NCBI RefSeq assembly: GCF_009883635.2
Contig: NZ_CP026115.2
Span: 5,952,001 to 6,016,000, forward strand
DNA from: Pseudomonas putida
Lineage (GTDB): Bacteria; Pseudomonadota; Gammaproteobacteria; Pseudomonadales; Pseudomonadaceae
Direction: 5' to 3'
Length of the DNA stretch: 64,000 nt
Under the pieces are notes generated by a model. It made no database searches and had not been told where the DNA came from. It worked only from the letters and a program-made list of their open reading frames with translations. This document shows, in pieces, positions 27,241-35,229 of this stretch; position 1 is the stretch's first letter, and every line of letters starts with the position of its first letter. The translations under genes and the position numbers were made by a program.

Positions 27241-27460
27241 GATCGCGCGCCGCCCGCGCGGCGCATCGCGAGCTTTGCTCGCTCCTACGTTTGTTTCGGG
27301 CCAGTTAACCTGTGGGATTTTCGCGCGAATCCCTTGGCGCATGTCTCGATATCGCGTCGTACAAACAAGGCGGTCGCGCGCGTGTCACAGGCATTATTGG
27401 CCAAAAACAAACGTAGGAGCGAGCGAAGCTCGCGATGCGCCGCGCGGGCGGCGCTCGATC
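27241..27460. repeat. Inverted pair of extragenic repeats (REP-like, CGCCGCCCGCGCGGCG type)
   Basis: A 56-base element at 27241-27296 (core GCGCCGCCCGCGCGGCGC, then CGCGAGCTTTGCTCGCTCC and TACGTTTG) is repeated in inverted orientation at 27405-27460, about 108 bases apart. Homology continues outward from the left copy (CCTTGCAGCGCCTG) and from the right copy (GGCACTGCAAGAC), and the element at 37911-37962 carries related flanks. The intervening segment has no gene. The whole 27166-27629 gap is otherwise non-coding and ends in an AT-rich promoter-like stretch before fni. Confidence 0.85.
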
Positions 27461-27570
27461 TCAAAGGCACTGCAAGACTACCGGCGAACACCTGCCAGCC
27501 CTCACACAATCACAAACCAAGCATCCATGGAAAGGAACCAGCGGCACACGCCAATGCCTGATGCTGTGCC

Positions 27571-27624
27571 AATTTTCAACTTATCTATATATGTTGTATC
27601 CCTGCTGCCCCCTTCAAAACGGAG
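27571..27624 (+). promoter_or_regulatory. Promoter-like region and ribosome binding site of fni
   Basis: A strongly AT-rich block (CTTATCTATATATGTTGTAT, 27579-27598) stands out from GC-rich surroundings just upstream of fni, and GGAG at 27621-27624 lies five bases before the ATG. The TATATA core suggests a -10 region; I cannot assign a regulator. Confidence 0.4.
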
Positions 27625-27629
27625 CCGGC

Positions 27630-28673
27630 ATGAAGAAAACCCCGCTAAGCCAACGCAAGGACGATCACCTGGACATCGTGCTGACCGGCACCCCCACGCA
27701 CGCCGTAGACCCCGGCTGGTCGGCGCTGCGCTTCGAGCACTGCGCATTACCCGAAATGGCCCTGGACGACGTCGACCTGAGCACCGAGCTGTTCGGCTGT
27801 GCCCTACGCGCCCCGCTGCTGATCAGTTCCATGACCGGTGGCGCCGAACGCGCACGCTTCATCAACCAGCACCTCGCCGAAGCCGCCCAGGCACTGGGCA
27901 TCGCCATGGGCGTCGGCTCGCAGCGTGTGAGCCTGCGCAGCAACCAGGACCAAGGCCTGACCGGCGAGCTACGCCGCCTGGCACCGGATGTGCCGCTACT
28001 GGCCAACCTCGGCGCCGCCCAGTTGCGAGAGGCCGACGGCCTGGACCTGGCGCGCCGCGCAATCGACACCCTGCAGGCCAATGCCCTGATCATCCACCTG
28101 AACCCCCTGCAGGAAGCCGTACAGCCTGAAGGCGACCGTGACTGGCGCGGCGTACTCGAACGCATCGAAACCCTGACCTCCCAACTGCCCACGCCAGTGA
28201 TCGCCAAGGAAGTCGGCGCAGGCATTTCACCCAGCGTGGCGCGCATGCTGTGTGACGCAGGTGTAGCCATGGTCGATGTCGCCGGTGCAGGCGGCACCAG
28301 CTGGGCAGCCGTAGAAGCCGAGCGCGCCGGCAACGCCGCCGAGCGCGAGGTCGCCCTGGCGTTTGCCGACTGGGGCATCCCGACCGCCCAGTGCCTGCTG
28401 GCGGTACGCCGTGCCGTGCCGGAAATCGGCCTGATCGCCTCCGGCGGCGTGGCCAACGGCGTCGATGCCGCCAAGGCCATTCGCCTCGGTGCCGACCTGG
28501 TGGGCCAGGCAGCCCATGTACTGAGTGCAGCGATGATCTCCACCCAGGCAGTGGTGGAGCATTTCGATGTTCTCCTGCGCCAGTTGCGCATCGCCTGCTT
28601 CTGCACCGGCTCGCGCAACCTTGCGCAACTGCGCCGGGCACGCTTGCTGGCAAGCAACCTGACACCGCCATGA
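27630..28673 (+). CDS. fni: Type II isopentenyl-diphosphate delta-isomerase
   Basis: The 347-residue FMN- and NADPH-dependent enzyme interconverts isopentenyl and dimethylallyl diphosphate. Family features include [10 protein letters not shown] at the N terminus, [17 protein letters not shown], the HLNPLQE substrate segment, KEVGAGIS, and the glycine-rich FMN phosphate site ASGGVANG. The start at 27630 follows GGAG and avoids an extension running through repeats. The MEP pathway of Pseudomonas makes both diphosphates, so this gene is dispensable in principle; no carotenoid or terpene genes lie nearby. It stands between the cobalamin operon and mdcR with REP-like repeats upstream. Confidence 0.93.
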   Translation: MKKTPLSQRKDDHLDIVLTGTPTHAVDPGWSALRFEHCALPEMALDDVDLSTELFGCALRAPLLISSMTGGAERARFINQHLAEAAQALGIAMGVGSQRVSLRSNQDQGLTGELRRLAPDVPLLANLGAAQLREADGLDLARRAIDTLQANALIIHLNPLQEAVQPEGDRDWRGVLERIETLTSQLPTPVIAKEVGAGISPSVARMLCDAGVAMVDVAGAGGTSWAAVEAERAGNAAEREVALAFADWGIPTAQCLLAVRRAVPEIGLIASGGVANGVDAAKAIRLGADLVGQAAHVLSAAMISTQAVVEHFDVLLRQLRIACFCTGSRNLAQLRRARLLASNLTPP

Positions 28674-28724
28674 GGCATGCGGCTGTGGCATGATCAGCGG
28701 CTCCCTTCCTGCGGGCCCCTGTGC

Positions 28725-29636
28725 ATGCTGATCGACGAAGAACTGACCCTGAAAAAGCTCGAGACCTTCCTCGCCTTCATGCGCAGCGGCAACCTCGGCC
28801 GCGCCGCCGCCGAGCTGTCCACCAGCGCCGTCAGCGTGCACCGCGCCATCCACTCCCTGGAAAGCGCCCTGCGCTGCCCGCTGTTCAAGCACGAAGGCCG
28901 CCAGCTGATCCCGCTGGAAAGCGCCTACGTGCTGGAGAAGAAAGCCCGCCAACTGATTCAGGACGCCGAGCAGATGGTGCGCCAGACCCGCGAGGCCGCC
29001 GGTTTCTACGCCGAGCGCTTCCGCCTTGGCGCGCTGTATTCGCTGACCGTGAAGACCGTGCCAAAGCTGGTGATGGGCCTGAAGCTGCGGCGCAGCGAGC
29101 TGAACATCGACCTCACACTCGGCTCGAACATAGACCTGCTGCAACGCCTGAAAAACCACGAGCTAGAAGCGATCCTGGTGTCGCTGGACGAAAGCGTGGC
29201 AGACCCGGCCTGCGAGCAACTGCCGCTGTTCTCCGACGACATCTTCCTCGCCGTGCCAACCGATTCACCGTTCGCCGAGCAGCAGGAAGTGGACTTGGCA
29301 GACCTCGCCGACTCCACCTTCATCACCCTGACCCAGGGCTTCGCCACCCACCGTGACGGCGCACGGGTGTTCCAGCAGGCCGGATTCGAGCCGAAGGTGG
29401 CGATGCAGGTGAACGACATCTTTACACTGCTGAGCATGGTCAGTTCGGGGGTGGGGTTTGCCCTGCTGCCAGGGCGGATCGCAGCGGTCTATGAGAACCG
29501 CGTGAAGCTGATTGCGCTGCAGGCGCGGTATCGATTGCAGCAGCATATCGGCGTGGTGTTTCTCAAGGCCCGGGAGCGGGAGCCGAATCTGCTGGCATTG
29601 TTGGCTGAATGCCGGATGTACAGCCGCGAGGCCTGA
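28725..29636 (+). CDS. mdcR: LysR-type malonate regulator MdcR
   Basis: The 303-residue protein begins MLIDEELTLKKLETFLAFM and continues GNLGRAAAELSTSAVSVHRAIHSLESALRCPLFKHEGR, diagnostic of MdcR rather than a generic LysR regulator. It has an N-terminal winged HTH and a C-terminal effector domain that should respond to malonate or a derivative. In other bacteria MdcR activates the mdc operon. Here it lies about 8 kb from the mdcA promoter, at the far 3' side of the minus-strand operon and convergent to it, so regulation would be in trans. The start at 28725 is the ATG at the family N terminus; upstream codons look non-coding. Confidence 0.93.
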   Translation: MLIDEELTLKKLETFLAFMRSGNLGRAAAELSTSAVSVHRAIHSLESALRCPLFKHEGRQLIPLESAYVLEKKARQLIQDAEQMVRQTREAAGFYAERFRLGALYSLTVKTVPKLVMGLKLRRSELNIDLTLGSNIDLLQRLKNHELEAILVSLDESVADPACEQLPLFSDDIFLAVPTDSPFAEQQEVDLADLADSTFITLTQGFATHRDGARVFQQAGFEPKVAMQVNDIFTLLSMVSSGVGFALLPGRIAAVYENRVKLIALQARYRLQQHIGVVFLKAREREPNLLALLAECRMYSREA

Positions 29637-29775
29637 TACTGCCCAACCTGTCAGTTCTGCCAGTGGCGGCATACTTCGCGGGAAGACATGCTCTTGCCTG
29701 GTATTGGAGCATTACTCACGGTGGTTTACGACCTCAAAGCACTTATCCTCTAGCCCGCTCCAGTTGCTGGACCGC

Positions 29776-30480
29776 ATGCTGAGGTACACCTGCTATGGAT
29801 CTGACTCGGTTGACGGAAGGGGACCGTCACTCTTGAGATTCAACGGCGAACGCATGGAAACCTGGGCGAATTACTATTTTCTGGGTCAGGGATATCGGCT
29901 GTACAGTGCCGAATTGATGCGTTTCAACTCTCCCGACAGCGTTAGCCCCTTTGCAAGCGGCGGGCTGAATGCCTATGCCTATTGTGCCGGGGATCCTGTT
30001 AATTATCGTGATCCGGATGGCCACATGCCGTCTCGCTTGCCTAATTATTCTCCTCAACAGCTGAGTCGTAGCCTGCCCCCGAGCCCGATTCGAAGTGGGA
30101 GCGTAACGCCCAGTCGAGCGCGGACTCGTAGCTTAAGCTCGAGCCCACAACCAGACTGGCAAAGAGGACGCGGCGCTGGTGCGAACCCAAGCCTTGGAGG
30201 AAGTGTTCGAACCAGCCCCCCGAGCTCATTGGGGTCCAACGCCTCAAGCCCAAATCCGGAACTACTAGGTTCACCAGAAACACCTGGTACGCCACCACGC
30301 GCCGAACATCTACATGTAGAGATTGGTGGTCGCAATAATCAAGTGCAACCTGAACAACTCATTGCCCGTCTCGAAATGTTGCTCTCTGATCAGGGGCACC
30401 GAGTCCAGTCTGATCGTCGCCCCGATGCTCTTGGACTGGTAGTGCCCCAAATACGTGAATCAACGCCAGTGTCTCGCTGA
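29776..30480 (+). CDS. Orphan Rhs-core fragment protein with unknown tail
   Basis: This reads as a 234-residue protein. Residues about 21-83 match the C-terminal end of an Rhs repeat-associated core (RFNGER, YYFLGQGYR, LMRFNSPDS, GGLNAYAYCAGDPVN, DPDGH). The tail (84-234) is Ser/Pro/Arg-rich and ends with a more ordered helix-like stretch (about 180-230). In full Rhs proteins such tails are toxins, but nothing in this one is recognisable. Base composition is lower in GC and codon use is less biased than in the neighbours, suggesting transfer. The upstream Rhs shell is absent; the start codon is weakly supported. No obvious immunity gene follows. Confidence 0.65.
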   Translation: MLRYTCYGSDSVDGRGPSLLRFNGERMETWANYYFLGQGYRLYSAELMRFNSPDSVSPFASGGLNAYAYCAGDPVNYRDPDGHMPSRLPNYSPQQLSRSLPPSPIRSGSVTPSRARTRSLSSSPQPDWQRGRGAGANPSLGGSVRTSPPSSLGSNASSPNPELLGSPETPGTPPRAEHLHVEIGGRNNQVQPEQLIARLEMLLSDQGHRVQSDRRPDALGLVVPQIRESTPVSR

Positions 30481-30490
30481 GTGAGCCAAC

Positions 30491-30511
30491 AGGGACCGTA
30501 GAACGGCCCCT
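30491..30511. terminator. Possible bidirectional terminator between the Rhs fragment and madM
   Basis: AGGGACCGT and ACGGCCCCT form a stem with one mismatch around an AGA loop in the 36-base gap between the two convergent genes. No T-run is present, so function is uncertain. Confidence 0.35.
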
Positions 30512-30516
30512 GATCT

Positions 30517-31281
30517 TCAACCTACCAATCCCCGCACGCAAAAGTACAGAATCGAGGGCCCCATCAAACACCCCAATCCGGTATGGAAGGTGGCAGTCAG
30601 CGCACCGTAGGGCACCAAGCGCCGGTCAGTAGCCGCGAGCCCCGCTGTCACACCCGACACAGTCCCCGCCAACCCACCAAACACCATCGCCGAGCGCGGG
30701 TTGTCCAACGCCAGCAGCCGGGCCGACACCGGGGTGAACACCATCACCAGAATCGCCTTGATCAACCCGGTGGCAATCGACAGCGCCACCACATCCGAAC
30801 TCGCCCCCAGCGCCGCGCCCGTCACCGGCCCGACGATGTAGGTCACCGCCCCGGCGCCGATGGTGGTCATGCTCACCGCATCCCGGTAGCCAAAGGCATA
30901 GGCCACCGCGCAACCGACGATAAACGGCAGCACCGTACCCAGCAGCAGCGATACCGCACCAATCAACCCGGCCTTGCGCGCCTCGGTGGCCTGCACTTCG
31001 AAGGCCGTGGCGACGATGGCGAAGTCGCGCAGCATGGCCCCGCCCATCAAGCCGATACCGGAGAACAGCGCCATATCCGCCAGGCCCTTCTGCCCACCGG
31101 TCACGGTACCTCCAACCCAGGCCAGCACCAGGCCGATGACGATGGCGATGGCCGAGCCGTGCACACGGCCAAACGTCAGGTATTTCGACAGCAGCACCGA
31201 CAACCACATGATCCCCCCGACCACCGCAAAGGCAGTGATCAGGCCGTTGTGTTCCAGGGCATTGTCAATGATTGGCCACAT
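30517..31281 (-). CDS. madM: Malonate transporter subunit MadM
   Basis: The 254-residue membrane protein with about eight hydrophobic segments begins MWPIIDNALEHNGLITAF, as MadM does. MadL and MadM together form a sodium-dependent malonate importer. It follows madL by two bases at the 3' end of the mdc operon. The start at 31281 is chosen by homology and by the position of the madL stop; the longer upstream open frame runs through madL in another frame. Confidence 0.95.
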   Translation of the reverse strand: MWPIIDNALEHNGLITAFAVVGGIMWLSVLLSKYLTFGRVHGSAIAIVIGLVLAWVGGTVTGGQKGLADMALFSGIGLMGGAMLRDFAIVATAFEVQATEARKAGLIGAVSLLLGTVLPFIVGCAVAYAFGYRDAVSMTTIGAGAVTYIVGPVTGAALGASSDVVALSIATGLIKAILVMVFTPVSARLLALDNPRSAMVFGGLAGTVSGVTAGLAATDRRLVPYGALTATFHTGLGCLMGPSILYFCVRGLVG

Positions 31282-31283
31282 GA

Positions 31284-31706
31284 TCAGCGCCCTCCTGCAG
31301 GGGCGGCCTGCGAGTTGGCAACTTCGGGCGCATCGGGCGCCGGCAAGGGTTCGCCGCGATGGCTGCGGCTGATCACGGCAATGGTCAGTCCACACACCAG
31401 CACCGCACCGATCGCCGCCAGCAGCGCCACCGGCCCGCCGTGCAGGGCGGTGACCACGTTCTGCTGGGCGGCCATGGCCACCACCACCGGGATGTACATG
31501 GCGCCCCAGAAGCCGACGCCGAACTCGCACTCCTTGCTCATGCCACCATTGCGGTGCATGTACAGCCGTGCGCAGATCAGCAGGATCATGGCGATGCCGA
31601 CCCCGCCCACATTGGATTTGACACCCAGCAGCACGCCCAGGAAGTCGCCGACGATAACGCCGGCCAGCGTGCACACCGCCAGCAGAGCCACACCATAGAT
31701 GATCAT
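31284..31706 (-). CDS. madL: Malonate transporter subunit MadL
   Basis: The 140-residue protein has about four membrane segments and begins MIIYGVALLAVCTLAG, matching MadL; FLGVLLGVKSNVGGVGIAM is the conserved core. It is the small partner of MadM. The C-terminal 25 residues are a polar Pro/Ala-rich tail. It lies 60 bases after mdcH. Use of MadLM rather than the alternative single-protein carrier MdcF is visible from the operon. Confidence 0.95.
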   Translation of the reverse strand: MIIYGVALLAVCTLAGVIVGDFLGVLLGVKSNVGGVGIAMILLICARLYMHRNGGMSKECEFGVGFWGAMYIPVVVAMAAQQNVVTALHGGPVALLAAIGAVLVCGLTIAVISRSHRGEPLPAPDAPEVANSQAAPAGGR

Positions 31707-31766
31707 TGTTGTTGTCCTCAGCTTGAGTCGAAGTTGCTTGTTGTTGTTCTTCGAATTGCAGCGCCG

Positions 31767-32687
31767 TCATCGGTTGTCGGCCACCTCCTGGCGCAACAGC
31801 GCGTCGACGGTATCCCAGCGGGTGGCTTGGAGGGCAACCACCCTGCCCTGTTCGAACACCGGGCGGGCCAGGCCGCTGAGCACGCTGCCCGGCGGCATTT
31901 CCAGGTGCAGACGCACGCCGCGTTCATAGGCGTTGCGCAACGTGGCACGCCAGTCGACCAGCCGGGCCATGTTGCCGGCCAGGTCATCGCGCAGGCGCTG
32001 TGGATCGAAGATCGGCCGCGCACTGCTGCCACTCAGGTAGGTAATGCTCGGGCGCCGCAGCTCGACGCTGGCGAACGCACCCGCCAGCTCGGCAGCCGGA
32101 CCGTCGAGCAATGCGCAGTGGGACGGCACGCTCACCGCCAGGCGCCGGGCCACGCCCTGACCACGCCCACGAGCCCTGGCGGCGACCTCGGCCATGGCGG
32201 TGTCGCTGCCGGCGATGACGATCTGGTTGTCGCTGTTGAGGTTGGCCAGGTACACCTCGCCGCCCACTTCCTCCAGCAAACGTTCGACACTGCTCAAGTC
32301 GAGGCCGCTGAGGGCGGTCATGCCGTAACCCTGTGGGTAGGCCCGTTGCATCAGCTCGCCACGCAGGGCCACCAGGCGCACCGCATCGGCAAACTGCAGT
32401 GCCCCAGCCGTCACGGCAGCGGGATAAGCACCGATGGACAGGCCGGCCACATAGTCCGGTGCCGGGCTGCGCTGCAGCAGCCAGCGCGCCCAGGCCACCC
32501 CGGCCAGCAGCAGGCAGAGCTGCACGGCACGGGTCGACTGCAACGCCTGATTGCTGTCGAGCGCCGCGACCTGTTCACCCAGCGCATCATTGGCCTCCTC
32601 CAGCAGCAGCGTGGCGCCCTCGGGCAGGCGCTGCAGCATGCCTGCCTGTTGCGCTCCCTGGCCAGGGAAGGCGAACAGACTGCTCAC
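31767..32687 (-). CDS. mdcH: Malonyl-CoA:ACP transacylase MdcH
   Basis: The 306-residue FabD-like acyltransferase charges the malonate decarboxylase acyl carrier subunit with malonyl groups, starting the catalytic cycle. It begins LFAFPGQGAQQAGM, and has the active-site GLSIGAYPA with its Ser and the SVPSHCALL His. The proposed start is a GTG at 32687 that overlaps the mdcG stop (GTGA), with GGAG about 10 bases upstream; the ATG at 32711 is an alternative but overlaps mdcG more. Start codons other than ATG are otherwise rare in this operon. Confidence 0.9.
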   Translation of the reverse strand: MSSLFAFPGQGAQQAGMLQRLPEGATLLLEEANDALGEQVAALDSNQALQSTRAVQLCLLLAGVAWARWLLQRSPAPDYVAGLSIGAYPAAVTAGALQFADAVRLVALRGELMQRAYPQGYGMTALSGLDLSSVERLLEEVGGEVYLANLNSDNQIVIAGSDTAMAEVAARARGRGQGVARRLAVSVPSHCALLDGPAAELAGAFASVELRRPSITYLSGSSARPIFDPQRLRDDLAGNMARLVDWRATLRNAYERGVRLHLEMPPGSVLSGLARPVFEQGRVVALQATRWDTVDALLRQEVADNR

Positions 32688-33298
32688 GCTGCACACTCCA
32701 GCGCATCCCATGGGTCGGCTACCAGGCGTGCGCCCTGGGCTGATTTCAGCAACACCCGGCGCGCCAGGCCAGCCCACTCGCGCAGGGCCACGGCACCGGC
32801 TGGCGTCTGCAGTTGCACATCGATACGGCACGGGCCGCAATCGAGAATATCCAGCAACTCGCGCGCCTTGGCCCGGGCCATGAACTGTGGCGTGCGCACC
32901 AGCAGATCGAGGTCACTGTCGCCATGCACGACATTGCAGCCGGTGGCCAACTGGTAACCGACGCCTCCCGTCGGCCCCCAGACCAGCCCGCAGGCATCGA
33001 GCACGGGTGCCACCGAGACCAGCGCCCGCAAGGCTGGCCAGGGGCTCTGCCCCGCCCAGCGCAATGCCTCGGGGCTTAGCTGCCGCTGGATATCGCGCAC
33101 GCGCATCTGCACACCCAGGCGCTGCTCACGCCCCTGTCCGCGCACACCCACCGCCACCCAGCCGCTGGCGCAGGCGGCACGCCGCACCACCACCGGCTGC
33201 CCGGCTGCCAATGCCTGAACAGCCCAGGCAGGCGCGTCGGCAGGCAGGTCGGCCGGGGGCATGCCCCAGAGCAGGTCATGTGGCTGCGGCAGGTTCAT
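32684..33298 (-). CDS. mdcG: Phosphoribosyl-dephospho-CoA transferase MdcG
   Basis: The 204-residue nucleotidyltransferase attaches the 2'-(5''-phosphoribosyl)-3'-dephospho-CoA group, made by MdcB, to the serine of MdcC. The motif GYQLATGCNVVHGDSDLDLL contains the Gly and two catalytic Asp residues of the polymerase-beta-type fold. The start at 33298 is one base from the mdcE stop; the longer upstream frame lies within mdcE and is a shadow. Confidence 0.93.
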   Translation of the reverse strand: MNLPQPHDLLWGMPPADLPADAPAWAVQALAAGQPVVVRRAACASGWVAVGVRGQGREQRLGVQMRVRDIQRQLSPEALRWAGQSPWPALRALVSVAPVLDACGLVWGPTGGVGYQLATGCNVVHGDSDLDLLVRTPQFMARAKARELLDILDCGPCRIDVQLQTPAGAVALREWAGLARRVLLKSAQGARLVADPWDALECAA

Positions 33299-33299
33299 C

Positions 33300-34091
33300 T
33301 CAGGCCTCCTGCCACTGGCTGCGCAGGCGGGCGCGCACGTCGCGCGAGGCGCTGCGGTGTTCACCGTCCAGGCGTGACTTGAGGTCAGTCGAATGGCCGA
33401 TATCTCGCACAGCCTCGCCCAGACAGGCGCGTACCTGGGCAATGTCGGCGGCACTCGGCGTGTCGGCGCTCTCGACCTGCAAGCGTCGCCAAAGCAGGCC
33501 CAGCGAGGCGTAGCTGGCAAGGTCATAGGCCATCGGCGGCACCTCGGCTGCCAGCGCCTCCAGCTGTTCGACGCTGCGCAGGGTGATCCGCGCTGCGGCC
33601 GCCTTGCCCATGGCATGCACCATCACCCCGCTGTCATCCAGGGCGATCAGCCGTTGTGCCTGGTAGCCGTGGGCCAGGAAGGCACCGGACATAGCCTTGC
33701 CGACCAGCAGGCCAATCACCGGGTGCCCGGCCAGGCGCGCCTGGGCATAAGCCTGCACGGCGGCGGCCAGTGCCTGGTGAATGCCCAGGGCTTCCTCGCG
33801 ACGGCCATAGGCCTGGCTCGGCACATCGATGACAGCGACGATGGCCCGTTTCTCGCCGTCGCGGTCCAGCTCGACCGCCTCGCTCACCGCCTTGGCCAGG
33901 CCCCAGCCTTCGAGCAGGCCGACTTCGCCGGCCCGTGCCCGTGGGAACGGATTGTGCGCGTCGGGTACCACGGCAATGAAGCGCGCCAGGCGGTTGTCCA
34001 GTTCGCCATCGATCACCCGCAGCGAAGCAGGATAGCCCGGCATCGTTTCGCCACCGGCCAAGCCCGGCAGCCAGTTCAGGGCACGGTTCAT
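33300..34091 (-). CDS. mdcE: Malonate decarboxylase gamma subunit MdcE
   Basis: The 263-residue protein is the gamma subunit (carboxyltransferase-like, crotonase-superfamily fold), forming the decarboxylase with MdcD. It shows GYPASLRVIDGELDNRLARFIAVVPD-type N-terminal sequence, and the LLVGKAMSGAFLAHGYQA oxyanion segment. MdcD and MdcE together decarboxylate malonyl-S-ACP to acetyl-S-ACP. Its ATG overlaps the mdcD stop by four bases. Confidence 0.94.
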   Translation of the reverse strand: MNRALNWLPGLAGGETMPGYPASLRVIDGELDNRLARFIAVVPDAHNPFPRARAGEVGLLEGWGLAKAVSEAVELDRDGEKRAIVAVIDVPSQAYGRREEALGIHQALAAAVQAYAQARLAGHPVIGLLVGKAMSGAFLAHGYQAQRLIALDDSGVMVHAMGKAAAARITLRSVEQLEALAAEVPPMAYDLASYASLGLLWRRLQVESADTPSAADIAQVRACLGEAVRDIGHSTDLKSRLDGEHRSASRDVRARLRSQWQEA

Positions 34092-34936
34092 GGGGCATCT
34101 CCTTGGTAGAGGGCGCGCACGGTAGCGGCGTCCAGTTGCGGGCAGTCGGCGCCCAGGCTGGCCAGGCGCTCCAGGTACCAGGCGTGGCGGCCGGCGCGGT
34201 TGGCCGATGGCGTGTCCAGCAGTTGCAGCAAGTGCTGGCGGATGCTGTCGACGTCATCTGCCACGTACGCGTCCACCAGGCCGCTGGCGTGACGTTGTTC
34301 GCCTCCGGTCAGGCTCCAGATGAACGGGCGGTCCTTGGCGTCGTACTCGGCGATACCGGCCTCCTGCTCGATCACTTGTGGCCCATTGAGGCCCAGGCGT
34401 GCTTCGCGGGTCACCAACAGGTGGCTGCACAGGCCGGCCGCGATGGACATGCCACCGAAGCAACCGACCGAGCCTGCGACTACGCCGATCACCGGCTGGT
34501 GGGCGCGCAATTCGACAATCGCCGCCTGTATCTCGGCAATGGCCGCCAGGCCAAGGTTGGCCTCTTGCAGGCGCACGCCACCGGTCTCCAGCAGCAGCAC
34601 GGCACAGGTTGGGATGCCATTGCGGTTGTCCTCGATGGCCAGCTCCAGGGCGCCGGCAATCTTGGCACCGCCGACCTCGCCCATGCTGCCGCCCTGGAAC
34701 GCGCCTTCGATGGCGGCGATTACCGTATTGCGGCCATTGAGCAGGCCCTTGGCGATGACCACGCCGTCGTCGGCCTGGGGCACGATACCCTGGCGTGGCA
34801 GCCACGGCGACATCAGGCGGTCGAACGGGCCGAGCAGTTCACGGCAGCTGCCAGCATCGAGCAAGGCACGGGCGCGCTGGCGAGCGCCGAGTTCGACGAA
34901 GCTGCGGCTTTGCAGCAGGCGGGCGATGTCAGTCAT
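34088..34936 (-). CDS. mdcD: Malonate decarboxylase beta subunit MdcD
   Basis: The 282-residue protein begins MTDIARLLQSRSFVELGARQRA, as in MdcD, and has the carboxyltransferase-like GGARLQEANLG-type and AGSVGCFGGMSIAAG motifs (VVAGSVGCFGG near residue 150). With MdcE it catalyses the decarboxylation step; unlike the membrane MadB enzymes of Malonomonas, this soluble form wastes no sodium gradient and needs no biotin. The start overlaps the mdcC stop by eight bases, so translation is coupled. Confidence 0.95.
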   Translation of the reverse strand: MTDIARLLQSRSFVELGARQRARALLDAGSCRELLGPFDRLMSPWLPRQGIVPQADDGVVIAKGLLNGRNTVIAAIEGAFQGGSMGEVGGAKIAGALELAIEDNRNGIPTCAVLLLETGGVRLQEANLGLAAIAEIQAAIVELRAHQPVIGVVAGSVGCFGGMSIAAGLCSHLLVTREARLGLNGPQVIEQEAGIAEYDAKDRPFIWSLTGGEQRHASGLVDAYVADDVDSIRQHLLQLLDTPSANRAGRHAWYLERLASLGADCPQLDAATVRALYQGDAP

Positions 34937-35228
34937 GGGCAATCTCCTCGAAACCTTGCTCCAGGCGCAGTCGCACCACACCAGGAGTGGCGCCGAAGTC
35001 GTGGATGTCGATCTTCACCGCAGGCAGCGTGCGGCCATCGAACAGGCGCTGGAACAGCTGCTGCCAGCGTGCGCTGCTGCCGTTGACCGAGGTAACCACC
35101 TGGATCTCCAGGCACCCGGCGCTGCCGGGCTCGATCAGCACTTCCAGATCGCCGGAACTGACGCAGCCGACCAAGGTGCGGCCACGGCCAGGCTCGGCGG
35201 CGGGGAATTGAAAGTTCAGGGTTTCCAT
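34929..35228 (-). CDS. mdcC: Malonate decarboxylase acyl carrier protein MdcC
   Basis: The 99-residue delta subunit is the acyl carrier. It begins METLNFQFPA and has the conserved GCVSSGDLEVL segment; Ser25 corresponds to the serine that carries the phosphoribosyl-dephospho-CoA prosthetic group in the Klebsiella protein. Malonate is bound here as a thioester, decarboxylated, and the acetyl group exchanged for malonate by MdcA. It follows mdcB with one base between them. Confidence 0.95.
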   Translation of the reverse strand: METLNFQFPAAEPGRGRTLVGCVSSGDLEVLIEPGSAGCLEIQVVTSVNGSSARWQQLFQRLFDGRTLPAVKIDIHDFGATPGVVRLRLEQGFEEIAHD

Positions 35229-35229
35229 T

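Noticed and set aside
27435..27629. N-terminal extension of fni by 65 codons
   Set aside because: It translates the REP-like repeat and promoter region; the family N terminus begins at 27630 with a good ribosome binding site.
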